From Georgenia thermotolerans (GTDB lineage: Bacteria; Actinomycetota; Actinomycetes; Actinomycetales; Actinomycetaceae), in NCBI RefSeq assembly GCF_009193185.1, contig NZ_VUKF01000027.1:1-61388 (forward strand): DNA of 61,388 bases. The letters run 5' to 3'. This document shows, one piece after another, positions 1 to 8,158 of this stretch. The first letter of the stretch is position 1. Each line of letters begins with the position of its first letter. A program made the translations under genes and the position numbers. The notes under the pieces are model-generated. The model ran no database searches. It saw only the letters and a program-made list of their open reading frames with translations, and was not told where the DNA came from.

Positions 1-122
1 TGACCGCCGCGGCCGTTCCGGTGGCGGTCATGACGCTGGTCGTCCTCGCCGTCGCGCTGGCGGCACTGTCGGTGGGCCGGTTCCCGGTGCCCCCGGGCGA
101 CGTCGTGCAGATCCTCGCTGGC
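1..122 (+). pseudogene. FecCD-type iron-siderophore permease, N-terminal fragment
   Basis: Frame 3 from the window edge encodes a hydrophobic helix followed by SVGRFPVPPGDVVQILAG, the characteristic first-helix and 'GRxPxPPGDV' signature of FecCD-family ABC permeases for ferric siderophores. The similarity stops abruptly at about base 115-122, where the reading frame of a glycosyltransferase begins in another phase. No further permease sequence follows, so this is a fragment of about 40 codons. It may be a misassembled end or a genuine deletion/rearrangement scar. The family match is by eye from a short stretch. Confidence 0.6.
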
Positions 123-1704
123 CCTGGCCGTCGCCGCCGCCGGCGCGCCGGTGCTGCTGCCCGCCGCGGCGGTGCTCGCCGTCCTGCTCGCCCTCGTCGT
201 CCCGCGCCGGCGCCGCTGGGTGCTCGCCGTCCCGGTGCCCGCCCTCGCCCTGCTCGGCCCGCTCGTCCTCGAGGCGCTGGGCGACCTCGAGGCCGGCACG
301 TGGCGGCTGCTGCTCGCCGACCCCGGGGCCGCCTACGCCGCCGCGCCTGCCGCGCCGTGGCTGGCCGTGCTTGGCTGGCCCGTCGCGCCGCCGGCCTTCC
401 CCGGGCTGGACCCGGCCGCCGGCGGGATGGTCGGTTGGCTCGCCCGGTTCGCCCTGCTCGCCGGCGGCGCCGGCCTCCTGCTCGCCGCCCTGGCCGCGCT
501 GCTGCGTGGCACCGGCCGGGCGCGGGCCGTGCGCGCGGGCTGGCTGGTCGCCGTCGTCGGCCTGGTCGCGGCCCTCGCCGCCGCCCGCACCGACGTCGCC
601 CTCGGCGCCGGTCCGGACGGCACGGCCGCCGTCGTCGCGGGCTGGGCCGGCGCCGGGCTGAGCCTGGTGGTCCTCGGGCTGCTGCTCGCCGCCGTCGTCG
701 CGGGTGACGGCGTCCAGGCCGCGCTCGGCACCCGCAGCTTCGGCTGGGCCCAGGTGGGCGCGACCGTGCTCAGCGTGCTGGCCTTCCTCGGCCCGCTCGT
801 CACCGCCGGCGGGTGGTTGGTGGCCGCGCGCGTCGGGCAGGACCAGCCCACCGCCGTCTTCGCCCTCCACGGGCGCACCGCCCCGGCCGTCCCGGCGGTC
901 GCCGCCGAGATGCAGGGCTCGTCGCAACGCTCCCGCGTGCTCGCGCTGACCCCGCTGGACGGCGAGGTCCGCGCCGAGCTGTGGCGCGGGCCCGGCCCGC
1001 AGCTGACCACGGCCGCCGCCGTGATCGGCGCGCGGGACCTGGCCGAGGCGACCGCCGCCGCGACCGGCGAGGGGGACGCCGCCGCCGACCCCGCGGCGAC
1101 CGACCTCGCCGACCTCGTCGCCGCCCTGGCCGTCGGCGCCGCCGACGACGCCGCGACCCGGCTCGGCGCCCACGCGGTGAGCATCGTCGTCGTCCCGCCG
1201 GAGGCGCAGTTCGTCCCCGCGGGCACCGAGCCGACCACCGCCGAGCGACGGGCCCTCGTCGCCCGCCTGGACGCGACCGCCGGGCTCGAGCGCGTCACCG
1301 AGAACGCCTCGGGCACGGTCTGGCGCGTGGCCCGCGGCGCCGGCGACGACGCGACGCCGTCCGTCGCCCGCGCCCGGGTGCTCGACGCCGACGGCGCGTG
1401 GGTGCAGGACGTCGCCGCCGGCATGGTCGGCGTCCACACCGAGCTGCCGCGCGGGCCCGAGGGCCGGCGCCTCGTTCTGGCCGAGCGCGCCGACGCCGGC
1501 TGGCGCGCCTGGTACGACGGGCGCCCGCTGCGGGCCACCACCGACGGCTGGCACCAGGCGTTCGAGCTGCCCCCGCACACCGGAACGCTGACCGTGCGGT
1601 ACACCGCCCCGCAGGGCGCGGCGTGGGGCTGGGCGCAGGGCGCCGTCTTCGGCCTGACCCTGCTGCTCGCCCTGCCCCTTCGACGCCGCCGGGAGGTGGA
1701 CTGA
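118..1704 (+). CDS. Membrane glycosyltransferase-like protein, C-terminal part (5' truncated)
   Basis: The open frame continues upstream of the first possible start (151) to the join at about 118, so the N-terminal part is missing. The visible 520 or so residues hold five to six hydrophobic helices (to about residue 240), an extracytoplasmic domain with conserved 'LALTPLDGEVRAELWRGPGPQLT', and a last helix with RRRR just before the stop. This resembles the C-terminal half of the large actinobacterial GT2 proteins that precede DUF5719 genes; the catalytic GT-A domain would have been in the lost part. The stop overlaps the next start by one base (TGATG), so the two are probably co-translated. 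The GT2 assignment rests mainly on context. Confidence 0.6.
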   Translation: MALAVAAAGAPVLLPAAAVLAVLLALVVPRRRRWVLAVPVPALALLGPLVLEALGDLEAGTWRLLLADPGAAYAAAPAAPWLAVLGWPVAPPAFPGLDPAAGGMVGWLARFALLAGGAGLLLAALAALLRGTGRARAVRAGWLVAVVGLVAALAAARTDVALGAGPDGTAAVVAGWAGAGLSLVVLGLLLAAVVAGDGVQAALGTRSFGWAQVGATVLSVLAFLGPLVTAGGWLVAARVGQDQPTAVFALHGRTAPAVPAVAAEMQGSSQRSRVLALTPLDGEVRAELWRGPGPQLTTAAAVIGARDLAEATAAATGEGDAAADPAATDLADLVAALAVGAADDAATRLGAHAVSIVVVPPEAQFVPAGTEPTTAERRALVARLDATAGLERVTENASGTVWRVARGAGDDATPSVARARVLDADGAWVQDVAAGMVGVHTELPRGPEGRRLVLAERADAGWRAWYDGRPLRATTDGWHQAFELPPHTGTLTVRYTAPQGAAWGWAQGAVFGLTLLLALPLRRRREVD

Positions 1705-3494
1705 TGCGCTGGCGCAAGGACAAGGACGCCCCGGAGGCGGACGCCGCGCCGGAGTCCGTGGAGGCGACAGAGACGCGTCCGACCGGCGAGGCGGAGGCGG
1801 CGGCGGACGCCGGCGACAAGCCCGCACCGGCGGAGGAGCCTCCCGCACCGGCGGAGGTGCCTCCCGCGCCCGCTGCGGACGACACCCCCGAGTCCTCGGC
1901 CGCCGGCGGCCCCCAGGCCTCGGGCGACGGCGAGACCGAGACCCCGGCGGCGGCCGACCGCCCCTCCCGCGGCCGCACGGCCCTGCGCCGCGTCGGCGCG
2001 ACCACCTCCGCGCTCCTGCTCCTCGGCGCCGCCGCGGGCGCCGTCGTCGCCGCCCAGTACCTGACCCCGGAACCCTCGGCGGCGGTCACCGCCCCGCTCG
2101 TGGACGTGCCCGCCGGCCCGGTGACCGCCGTGTGTGCCGGTCCGCCCACCCTGACCAGCGGCGACGGCATGTCCGTGGACCCCGACCTGGACCCGGCGGA
2201 CGTCACCCCGGCCAGCCGCACCCAGCTGCTCACCCTTCCGCGCCCGGACGCCGCCGCAGGCGCGGCCACCTTCGCCCCGCTGGAGGGAGACGCGCAGCCC
2301 CTGGCCCGGAAGGGCGGGGTCCGCGCGCTCGTCACCGACCCGGCCGCCGCCGGGATCGTCCAGGCCGAGCCCGTCGGCGAGGTCAGCGCCCTGCTCGCCG
2401 GCGCCACCGTCGCCCGGACCAACGCCGGGGACCTGCGCGGCCTCGTCGCCACCGCCTGCCAGGCGCCGTCGTCGTCGAGCTGGCTCGTCGGCGGCGCAAG
2501 CGAGCCCGGCGCGAGCAGCCAGCTCGTCCTGACCAACCCCGGCCGCACGCCGGTGACGGCGAACGTCACGGTGTGGACGTCGCTCGGCGTCACGGACGCG
2601 CCGCTGCTCCGCGACGTGGTCATCGCGCCCGGCAAGCAGACCGAGGTCCTGCTCGAGGCCGCCGTCACGAGCGACCCGCGCCTGGCCCTGCGCGTGGACG
2701 CCGACGGCGGCGAGGTCACCGCCGTCGTCCAGGACGCCCAGCTGAGCGGCTTCGTCCCCGCCGGCGTCGACGCCGTCACGCCCGCCGGGCCGCCGGCGCT
2801 GCGCCAGACGATCCCCGGTGTCGTGCTCGGCGAATCCGGCATCGACGACGCCGCCAGCTCGGCCGTGCGGCTGGTCAACCCCGGGGAGGAGGTCGCTACC
2901 GCGCGCGTCGCCCTCCTCGGCCCCGAGGGGGAGCAGGCGATCGCCGGCGCCGAGGAGGTCGCGATCGACCCCGGCGCCGTGCTCGACCTCTCCCTCGCCG
3001 GCATCGCCCCGGGGGCGTACGCGGTCGCCGTCGAGTCCGACGTGCCCGTCACCGGCGCCGTCGTCCTGGCCCGCCCCGGCAAGCCCGGCGAGCTCGACCC
3101 CGACGTCGCCCCCGTGGACCGCGCGTGGACGGCCGCGGCCGCGCCGCTCAGCTCCGCGACGCTGCCGGTGCCGGCGCTCGGCCAGCTGGTCGACGCCGCC
3201 ACCGTGACGCTGAGCAACCCGGCCGAGACGCCGGTCGAGGTCGAGCTCGTCCCCGTGAGCGCGAGCGGCGCGCGCGGGAAGCCGGTCGAGGTGAGCGTGC
3301 CGGCGAGGGCTACCGTGGCCAGGCCCGCCGCGGACCTGGGCGGCAAGCTAGCCGCCGTCGAGCTCAGCGCGCCGGACGGGATCACCGCCGCCGTCGTGCT
3401 CACCGCCAAGGCGCCCGACGGCGAGCTCATCTCGGTCCTGCCGCCCACGGCCGACCCGCACGCCCAGCGGGCGGTCCGCGTCGACGTGCGCTGA
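1704..3494 (+). CDS. DUF5719 family secreted/membrane-anchored protein
   Basis: 596 residues starting at the ATG that overlaps the upstream stop. The first ~95 residues are acidic and rich in Pro, Ala and Glu, followed by one membrane helix (about residues 98-118). A large extracytoplasmic part follows, of repeated beta-rich units such as 'QLVLTNPGRTPVTANVTVW', 'SAVRLVNPGEEVATARVALL' and 'ATVTLSNPAETPVEVELVPV', as in DUF5719 proteins. These usually lie next to a membrane glycosyltransferase in actinobacteria, as here, which suggests a shared role in cell-envelope glycan assembly. The molecular function is unknown. Confidence 0.75.
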   Translation: MRWRKDKDAPEADAAPESVEATETRPTGEAEAAADAGDKPAPAEEPPAPAEVPPAPAADDTPESSAAGGPQASGDGETETPAAADRPSRGRTALRRVGATTSALLLLGAAAGAVVAAQYLTPEPSAAVTAPLVDVPAGPVTAVCAGPPTLTSGDGMSVDPDLDPADVTPASRTQLLTLPRPDAAAGAATFAPLEGDAQPLARKGGVRALVTDPAAAGIVQAEPVGEVSALLAGATVARTNAGDLRGLVATACQAPSSSSWLVGGASEPGASSQLVLTNPGRTPVTANVTVWTSLGVTDAPLLRDVVIAPGKQTEVLLEAAVTSDPRLALRVDADGGEVTAVVQDAQLSGFVPAGVDAVTPAGPPALRQTIPGVVLGESGIDDAASSAVRLVNPGEEVATARVALLGPEGEQAIAGAEEVAIDPGAVLDLSLAGIAPGAYAVAVESDVPVTGAVVLARPGKPGELDPDVAPVDRAWTAAAAPLSSATLPVPALGQLVDAATVTLSNPAETPVEVELVPVSASGARGKPVEVSVPARATVARPAADLGGKLAAVELSAPDGITAAVVLTAKAPDGELISVLPPTADPHAQRAVRVDVR

Positions 3495-3610
3495 TTTCCC
3501 TCAGGGGACGGGCAACGACCCCGTCGACGGTCTCGGGTAGCGGATGTCGCCGGTTCCGGAACAGTGGGACCTCGCAGGCTGCCGGCAGCGTCGCTCGACG
3601 AGGAGGAGAC

Positions 3611-4174
3611 ATGGGCAAGGTCGCCTGGGGATTCACGTGCTCGATCGACGGCTTCATCGCCGGACCGGACCACGACATGAGCTGGATGTCGGCCGCCGAA
3701 CCGCTGGCCGCGGGCACGGTCGAGCGGATGGCCGGCGAGGTCGCGGTGATCATCGCCGGGCGGGCCGGCTACGACGCGGCGAAGGCGCAGCGGGACGAGC
3801 GTGACGAGACGACCTCCCAGGCCTACGGCGGCGCCTGGTCCGGGACCGAGCTCATCCTGACCCACCGACCGGAGGAGCTCGCCGATGACCCGAGCGTCGT
3901 CGCGATGAGCTGCGACGTCGTGGAGGCGATCCGGCGCGCCCAGGAGATCGCCGGCGACAGGGACGTGCAGATCATCAGCGCCGACATCGCGCGGCAGGCG
4001 CTCGAGCACGACCTCGTCGACGAGATGCAGGTCTTCGTCGCCCCGGTGTTCCTCGGCGACGGCGTCCGCATCTTCGAGGTCCCCGGTGGGCGCCGGATCG
4101 ACTGGGAACTCGTCGAGATCTTCGACGACAGCCCCCGGAGCTTCGGGCGGCGGTACCGCCCGAAGCGCCGCTAG
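3611..4174 (+). CDS. Dihydrofolate reductase family protein (RibD C-terminal-like)
   Basis: 187 residues; the ATG follows a strong AGGAGG. The N-terminus 'WGFTCSIDGFIAGPDHDMSWM' and the later 'IISADIARQALEHDLVDEMQVFVAPVFLGDGVRIF' match the RibD_C / DHFR-like fold, which binds NADPH. In this branch the ribosome-binding signal, length and motifs are typical of stand-alone actinobacterial members whose substrate is not known. It stands alone, 116 bases after DUF5719, and interrupts the envelope block. It is not the housekeeping FolA, and no deaminase domain is present, so a riboflavin role is unlikely. Confidence 0.8.
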   Translation: MGKVAWGFTCSIDGFIAGPDHDMSWMSAAEPLAAGTVERMAGEVAVIIAGRAGYDAAKAQRDERDETTSQAYGGAWSGTELILTHRPEELADDPSVVAMSCDVVEAIRRAQEIAGDRDVQIISADIARQALEHDLVDEMQVFVAPVFLGDGVRIFEVPGGRRIDWELVEIFDDSPRSFGRRYRPKRR

Positions 4175-4291
4175 CTAGCCGCGCCGGTCACCGCCCCGGG
4201 TTGCCCGGCGCCGTCGTCTCGGCATCGTCGCCGTCCCGGCAAACTTCCGGACGCAATATCGGGACGGAGGTTGTCGCAACGCGTCAAGATC

Positions 4292-4338
4292 GTTACTGTC
4301 ACATTCGTAACAACAGTAACAGGCGACACAGGTGTCAC
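4292..4338 (+). promoter_or_regulatory. Cluster of GTNAC motifs, possible MtrA-type operator
   Basis: Five GTNAC pentamers lie at 4292, 4298, 4307, 4316 and 4334 in a locally AT-richer stretch, with mostly 9-base steps. GTTACTGT (4292-4299) and ACAGTAAC (4313-4320) also form a perfect 8-base inverted repeat. MtrA response regulators of actinobacteria are reported to bind repeated GTNAC-like boxes before cell-wall hydrolase genes, and this cluster is 80-130 bases upstream of one. The assignment to MtrA is an inference. Confidence 0.4.
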
Positions 4339-4419
4339 ATTCACCACGCCGCGCCGACGCTGGGGAGGAGCGCGGGCGGTTGCCGCCGAATTGTCGCCAC
4401 ACTGCTTGATGGAGGACTG

Positions 4420-5985
4420 ATGTCGAAGGCCGGACACACCCGGGCACTGCCCCGCGCCCAGGCGGGACGTGCCGGCGTGGGCCTCGCGCTCGCGGCGACC
4501 ACCGCGGTCAGCGTCGCCGTGCCCGCCACCCAGGCGCAGGCCGCCCCCAGCCTGCCCACGGCCGCCCTGCACGGAGGCGCCACCGCGGCGCGCACGAGCG
4601 TCCCGAGCGCGGTGCCGCAGATGACCTACCGCGTCCAGCCGGGGGACACCGTCTCCCACATCGCGCTGCGCACGGGCTCGTCGGTGAGCGCGATCGTCCG
4701 GGCGAACAACCTCGACTCCCGCGCGCTCATCCGCGTGGGCCAGATGCTCAAGATTCCCTCGGCCGCGGGGACGACGGCGGCGGCCGCGGCGTCCACCCCG
4801 GCGCCCGCCGCCGCTCCGGCGTCGGCCGGGACGACGACGCACACCGTGGCCGGTGGGGACACCGTCTCGGTGCTGGCCAAGCGCTACGGCACGACGGTCT
4901 CGGCCATCGTGTCCGCGAACGGGCTGAAGTCCGCGAACCTCATCTACGTCGGGCAGCGCCTGACGATCCCGGGCACGGCGGCCCCGGCCGCCGCGGCGCC
5001 GTCCGCGCCGGCCCCGGCGAAGAGCCCCGCGCCCGCCAAGAGCTCGGCGCCCGTTCAGGCCTCCGGCGCCACCCACCGCGTCGCCGCCGGCGACACCGTC
5101 TCGGTGCTGGCCAAGCGCTACGGCACCACGGTCTCGGCCATCGTCGCGGCGAACAGCCTGCGCTCGGCGAACCTCATCCACGTCGGCCAGGTGCTGACGA
5201 TCCCGGGCGGCGCCGCGAGCACGCCGGCTCCCGCCGCGCCGAAGCCCGCCGCGCCGGCGCCTGCCGCGCCCAAGCCCGCCCCGGCGCCGGCCGCGCCGTC
5301 CGCCCCTGCTGCGACGTCCGGCACCTACACCGTCCGCGCCGGCGACACGGTCTCCGCCCTCGCCAAGACCTGGGGGACCACCACCTCCGCCGTCGTCCAG
5401 GCCAACGGGCTGAGCAGCGCCGCGCTGATCTACGTGGGCCAGACGCTGAAGATCCCCGGCACGGCCAGCACGCCGACCGTCACCCCGGTGACCAAGCAGC
5501 TGGTCCCCAGCAGCTTCCTCGGCCGCACCTACCCCGAGGCCACCGTCAACGCCGCGAACGCCAACAAGGCGGCGCTGCTCGCCGTAGGCGTGCCCAGCCG
5601 CGCCGAGATGCAGGCGATGGTCGTCCGGGTGGCGCGCGAGATGGGCGTCGACCCGGCCCTGGCCCAGGCGCACGCCTACCAGGAGTCAGGCTTCAACCAC
5701 GCCTCGGTCTCCCCGGCCAACGCCATCGGGACGATGCAGGTCATCCCGTCCTCGGGGGAGTGGGCCTCGCAGCTGGTGGGACGCCACCTCAACCTCATGG
5801 ACCCCTACGACAACGTCGTGGCCGGCGTCGCGATCATCCGGGCGCTGCACAAGACCTTCCCGAACAACCTCGACTACGCCATCGGCGCGTACTACCAGGG
5901 TGCAGGTGGCGTGCAGCGCTACGGCCTGTACTCCGACACCAAGATGTACGTGAACGCCGTCAAGGCGCACAAGGCCCGCTTCTGA
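4420..5985 (+). CDS. Secreted lytic transglycosylase with four LysM domains
   Basis: 521 residues from an ATG preceded by GGAGG. A signal peptide covers about residues 1-42 (ending ATQAQA). Four LysM peptidoglycan-binding repeats follow, each with 'GDTVS..A..' and '..VGQ.L.IP', separated by Ala/Pro/Thr-rich linkers. The C-terminal ~130 residues are an SLT/goose-lysozyme-like domain: 'ALAQAHAYQESGFNHASVSPANAIGTMQVIPSSGEW' carries the catalytic Glu of the ES motif. It probably cleaves peptidoglycan glycan strands outside the cell during growth or division. The long GTNAC-containing leader (4175-4419) suggests envelope-stress or cell-cycle control. A hairpin follows the stop. Confidence 0.92.
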   Translation: MSKAGHTRALPRAQAGRAGVGLALAATTAVSVAVPATQAQAAPSLPTAALHGGATAARTSVPSAVPQMTYRVQPGDTVSHIALRTGSSVSAIVRANNLDSRALIRVGQMLKIPSAAGTTAAAAASTPAPAAAPASAGTTTHTVAGGDTVSVLAKRYGTTVSAIVSANGLKSANLIYVGQRLTIPGTAAPAAAAPSAPAPAKSPAPAKSSAPVQASGATHRVAAGDTVSVLAKRYGTTVSAIVAANSLRSANLIHVGQVLTIPGGAASTPAPAAPKPAAPAPAAPKPAPAPAAPSAPAATSGTYTVRAGDTVSALAKTWGTTTSAVVQANGLSSAALIYVGQTLKIPGTASTPTVTPVTKQLVPSSFLGRTYPEATVNAANANKAALLAVGVPSRAEMQAMVVRVAREMGVDPALAQAHAYQESGFNHASVSPANAIGTMQVIPSSGEWASQLVGRHLNLMDPYDNVVAGVAIIRALHKTFPNNLDYAIGAYYQGAGGVQRYGLYSDTKMYVNAVKAHKARF

Positions 5986-5999
5986 CGCCACCAGGCCCC

Positions 6000-6043
6000 A
6001 GCACGCCGTCGTCCCCGGTCCGTTCCGGGGGCGACGGCGTGCT
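6000..6043 (+). terminator. Strong hairpin terminator after the LysM gene
   Basis: AGCACGCCGTCG and CGACGGCGTGCT pair perfectly, with an inner CCCCGG/CCGGGG stem around tccgtt. It starts 14 bases after the stop. There is no long T-run (CTCTCGTTC follows), as is common in high-GC actinobacteria. It may also serve the convergent hydrolase gene. Confidence 0.75.
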
Positions 6044-6173
6044 CTCGTTCGCGGCCGGATGACCAGGTGGTGCCTGCGCCCTTTGCCGGCGCGGTCACGG
6101 TGGCGTCTCGCCGTCCGTCCGAGGGCTCGGCCGCCCTGCCCACGCGCCCAGGACGGGCGCCGCGCGCGGTCCC

Positions 6174-6824
6174 TCAGGCGGCGACGTCGGCCCGCACGCG
6201 GGCGAGCAGCCGCCGCGCGGCCGCCGCCTGCTCGGCGAAGATGAGGTGGTCGGCGCCGGGGGAGACGACCAGCTCGACGTCGGCCCCGCGCCGCCACAGC
6301 GCGTCGGCGGTCTCCTCGACGCGCTCCATCGGGACCTCGGGGTCGTCCTGCGCCGCGCCGAGCACCACCGGCCGGCCGTCCCAGCGCCCCTCCACCGGGG
6401 CCCTGGTGCCCTCCGGGCCCAGGTAGCCGCCGGCGAGCAGGACCGCGCCCGCGTACGGCATGCGCGAGGACGCGATGTGGTGCGCCAGCACGCTGGCGCC
6501 CTGGCAGAAGCCGACCAGCACCGTGCGGGCGGGGGCGAAGCCCGACCAGGTGATCTTGGTGAGCGTGGCCTCCACCGCCTGCAGCGCGGCGTCGAGCTCG
6601 GGCTGGTTGGTGTCGATCGGGTCGGTCAGCGGGTTGGGGTACCAGCTGCCCTCCGGCGCGACGGGCGCGAAGTAGGCGGCCCGGGTCTCGCCGATCTGCT
6701 CGGCCAGGGCGCGCATGTCGGCGGCGTCCTGCCCGCGGCCGTGCATCGCCAGGACGGCGGTGGTGGCCAGGTTCAGCGGCGCGCCCCAGCGCTCGATGAC
6801 GGGTCGCGACGGCCGATCCGTCAT
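6174..6824 (-). CDS. Alpha/beta hydrolase, carboxylesterase/dienelactone-hydrolase-like, Cys nucleophile
   Basis: 216 residues with the alpha/beta-hydrolase layout: 'LAMHGRGQDAADM' (oxyanion HG), nucleophile elbow GFCQGA, acid near 'LGAAQDDPEVP' and histidine in 'GADHLIF'. Relatives of the phospholipase/carboxylesterase type have GFSQGA; here the nucleophile is Cys, as in dienelactone hydrolases. The likely substrate is a small ester or thioester. It is single and monocistronic, converging on the LysM gene. No signal peptide is seen, so it is cytoplasmic. Confidence 0.85.
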   Translation of the reverse strand: MTDRPSRPVIERWGAPLNLATTAVLAMHGRGQDAADMRALAEQIGETRAAYFAPVAPEGSWYPNPLTDPIDTNQPELDAALQAVEATLTKITWSGFAPARTVLVGFCQGASVLAHHIASSRMPYAGAVLLAGGYLGPEGTRAPVEGRWDGRPVVLGAAQDDPEVPMERVEETADALWRRGADVELVVSPGADHLIFAEQAAAARRLLARVRADVAA

Positions 6825-6987
6825 GTGTCGCCTCCCGGGGCCTTGCGTGGTCGTGCGCGTTCTTGTGACGCCGTCGTCCGAAGAACGTCGTTCATCTCAT
6901 CGGACGCAAACTACCCTGGATGAGGACGTCATTTGTAAGAAAGCAATGACCGATACCCTTCGCCCCGTGACCGGGCCGTCCGGGCGG

Positions 6988-7452
6988 TCAGAAGTCGCCG
7001 GGGTAGTCGGGGTCGATGTCCTCCGGCGAGCGGCCCAGCATCCCGGCCACCTGCTCGACGAGCACGGCCCGCACGAGCATCTCCATCTCCTCGACGTCCT
7101 CCGCGCGGGCCAGGATCGGGCGGCGGTAGACGACCACCCGGTGGGTCAGCCCGGCGGCGGGGTCGGCGGGGAAGTAGCGCCCGAGCGCGACCGTGCGGTG
7201 CTCCCAGGGTGCGGGGTCCGACGGCGGCACCTCCTCGACGGCGAACTCCACCCCGTCGAGCTGCTTGGCCCAGCGGCGCTCGAGCCGGCGCACGCAGCGC
7301 AGCACGAGGTCGTCGAAGCGGTCCCCGCGGGTGCGCCACCCGGGCAGCGACGGGGGGATGAGGGGGCCGCGCAGGCCGCGCCCGTGGCGGTCCCGGCGGC
7401 GGGCCGGCCGGCGCACCGGCATGGCGGGCAGGGTCGGCTCGATGTCGGGCAT
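6988..7452 (-). CDS. Zincin-like metallopeptidase family protein lacking HExxH
   Basis: 154 residues, similar in layout to the PF06262 'metallopeptidase family' proteins that sit beside DUF3499 genes (as Rv3259 beside Rv3258c in Mycobacterium tuberculosis). The core 'LDGVEFAVEEVPPSD...HRVVVYRRPILARAEDVEEMEMLVRAVLVEQVAGMLGRSPEDID' aligns where the active members have HExxH, but here the residues are VEQVA. Both zinc histidines are absent, so it is unlikely to be a zinc protease. A scaffold or regulatory role is possible. It is divergent from DUF3499 across a repeat-filled 246-base gap. Confidence 0.75.
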   Translation of the reverse strand: MPDIEPTLPAMPVRRPARRRDRHGRGLRGPLIPPSLPGWRTRGDRFDDLVLRCVRRLERRWAKQLDGVEFAVEEVPPSDPAPWEHRTVALGRYFPADPAAGLTHRVVVYRRPILARAEDVEEMEMLVRAVLVEQVAGMLGRSPEDIDPDYPGDF

Positions 7453-7500
7453 CCCACGAGGCTAGTCGAGCGATCGGCGCCGGTCATGGCGCCGCCCCGG

Positions 7501-7632
7501 TTGCCCCTCACCGGCCCACTTTCCGCTCACCGGCCCGCTTGCTCCGGGCCGCCGCTTGCCGCTCACCGGCCGGCTTGCCGCACCCCCGCCCGCTTGGCCC
7601 TCCCACCGGCCCGTTTGCCCCTGGCCGCCCCG
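7501..7632. repeat. Degenerate ~19-base tandem repeat, about seven units
   Basis: Units resemble TTGCCGCTCACCGGCCCGC and run almost without interruption between the divergent metallopeptidase-like and DUF3499 genes, occupying most of the shared upstream region. Copies vary at several positions and in length by one or two bases. Confidence 0.65.
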
Positions 7633-7698
7633 GGAGGTAACGCCGCTCACGGCGTGGATCCGTCGGTACCGGCACCGGACGCGGTAGCGTCGACCATC

Positions 7699-8112
7699 GT
7701 GAGAGCCGTCCGTCAGTGCAGCAGGTCCGCCTGCGACCGCGCCGCCGTCGCGACGCTCACGTACGTCTACGCCGACTCGACGGTCGTCCTCGGCCCGCTC
7801 TCCACCACGGTCGAGCCGCACGCCTACGACCTGTGCGACGTGCACGCGGACCGTCTCACCGTCCCGCGGGGCTGGGACGTCGTGCGCCTGGCGACCGAGT
7901 TCAAGCCCGCCAGCCCCTCAAACGACGACCTGGTCGCCCTCGCCGACGCCGTCCGCGAGGCCTCCCGCGCCAAGCCGCAGCACGCCGCGCCCGCGCAGCG
8001 CCCCAGCTCCGCCGCCCCGGCCCCGGTCACCCACCACCTGCCCGAGCCGCTGGTCGACGGCGAGATCGGCCGCCGCGGGCACCTGCGGGTGCTCAAGGGC
8101 GAGGGCGAGTAG
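7699..8112 (+). CDS. DUF3499 family protein
   Basis: 137 residues from GTG. 'RQCSRSACDRAAVATLTYVYADSTVVLGPL' followed by 'YDLCDVHADRLTVPRGWDVVRL' is diagnostic of DUF3499: two Cys in CSRSAC and CDVH, probably a small metal-binding knuckle. A variable Pro/Ala-rich C-terminal tail ends 'GHLRVLKGEGE'. The family is conserved in actinobacteria beside metallopeptidase, phosphomannomutase and Trm112 genes; function unknown. Here it precedes trm112 directly, by 46 bases, without a phosphomannomutase gene between. Confidence 0.85.
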   Translation: MRAVRQCSRSACDRAAVATLTYVYADSTVVLGPLSTTVEPHAYDLCDVHADRLTVPRGWDVVRLATEFKPASPSNDDLVALADAVREASRAKPQHAAPAQRPSSAAPAPVTHHLPEPLVDGEIGRRGHLRVLKGEGE

Positions 8113-8158
8113 CCGCGCCGGTACGCTGGCCACGCACCCGAGCCCAGGAGCAGCACCC

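Noticed and set aside
28-1848. 606-residue minus-strand open frame over the glycosyltransferase
   Set aside because: Gly/Arg/Pro-rich without domains; a shadow of the plus-strand membrane protein. The same applies to the other long antisense frames (1295-4009, 4171-5673, 9431-21533 region, 36116-38602, 39444-41378).
3611-4174. Housekeeping dihydrofolate reductase or RibD
   Set aside because: Motifs fit the RibD_C-like stand-alone group; no folate or riboflavin genes are near and no deaminase domain is present.
4175-4419. Possible c-di-AMP (ydaO) riboswitch before the LysM gene
   Set aside because: Such riboswitches often precede wall-hydrolase genes in actinobacteria, but I could not find the conserved core sequences; only the GTNAC cluster is clear.
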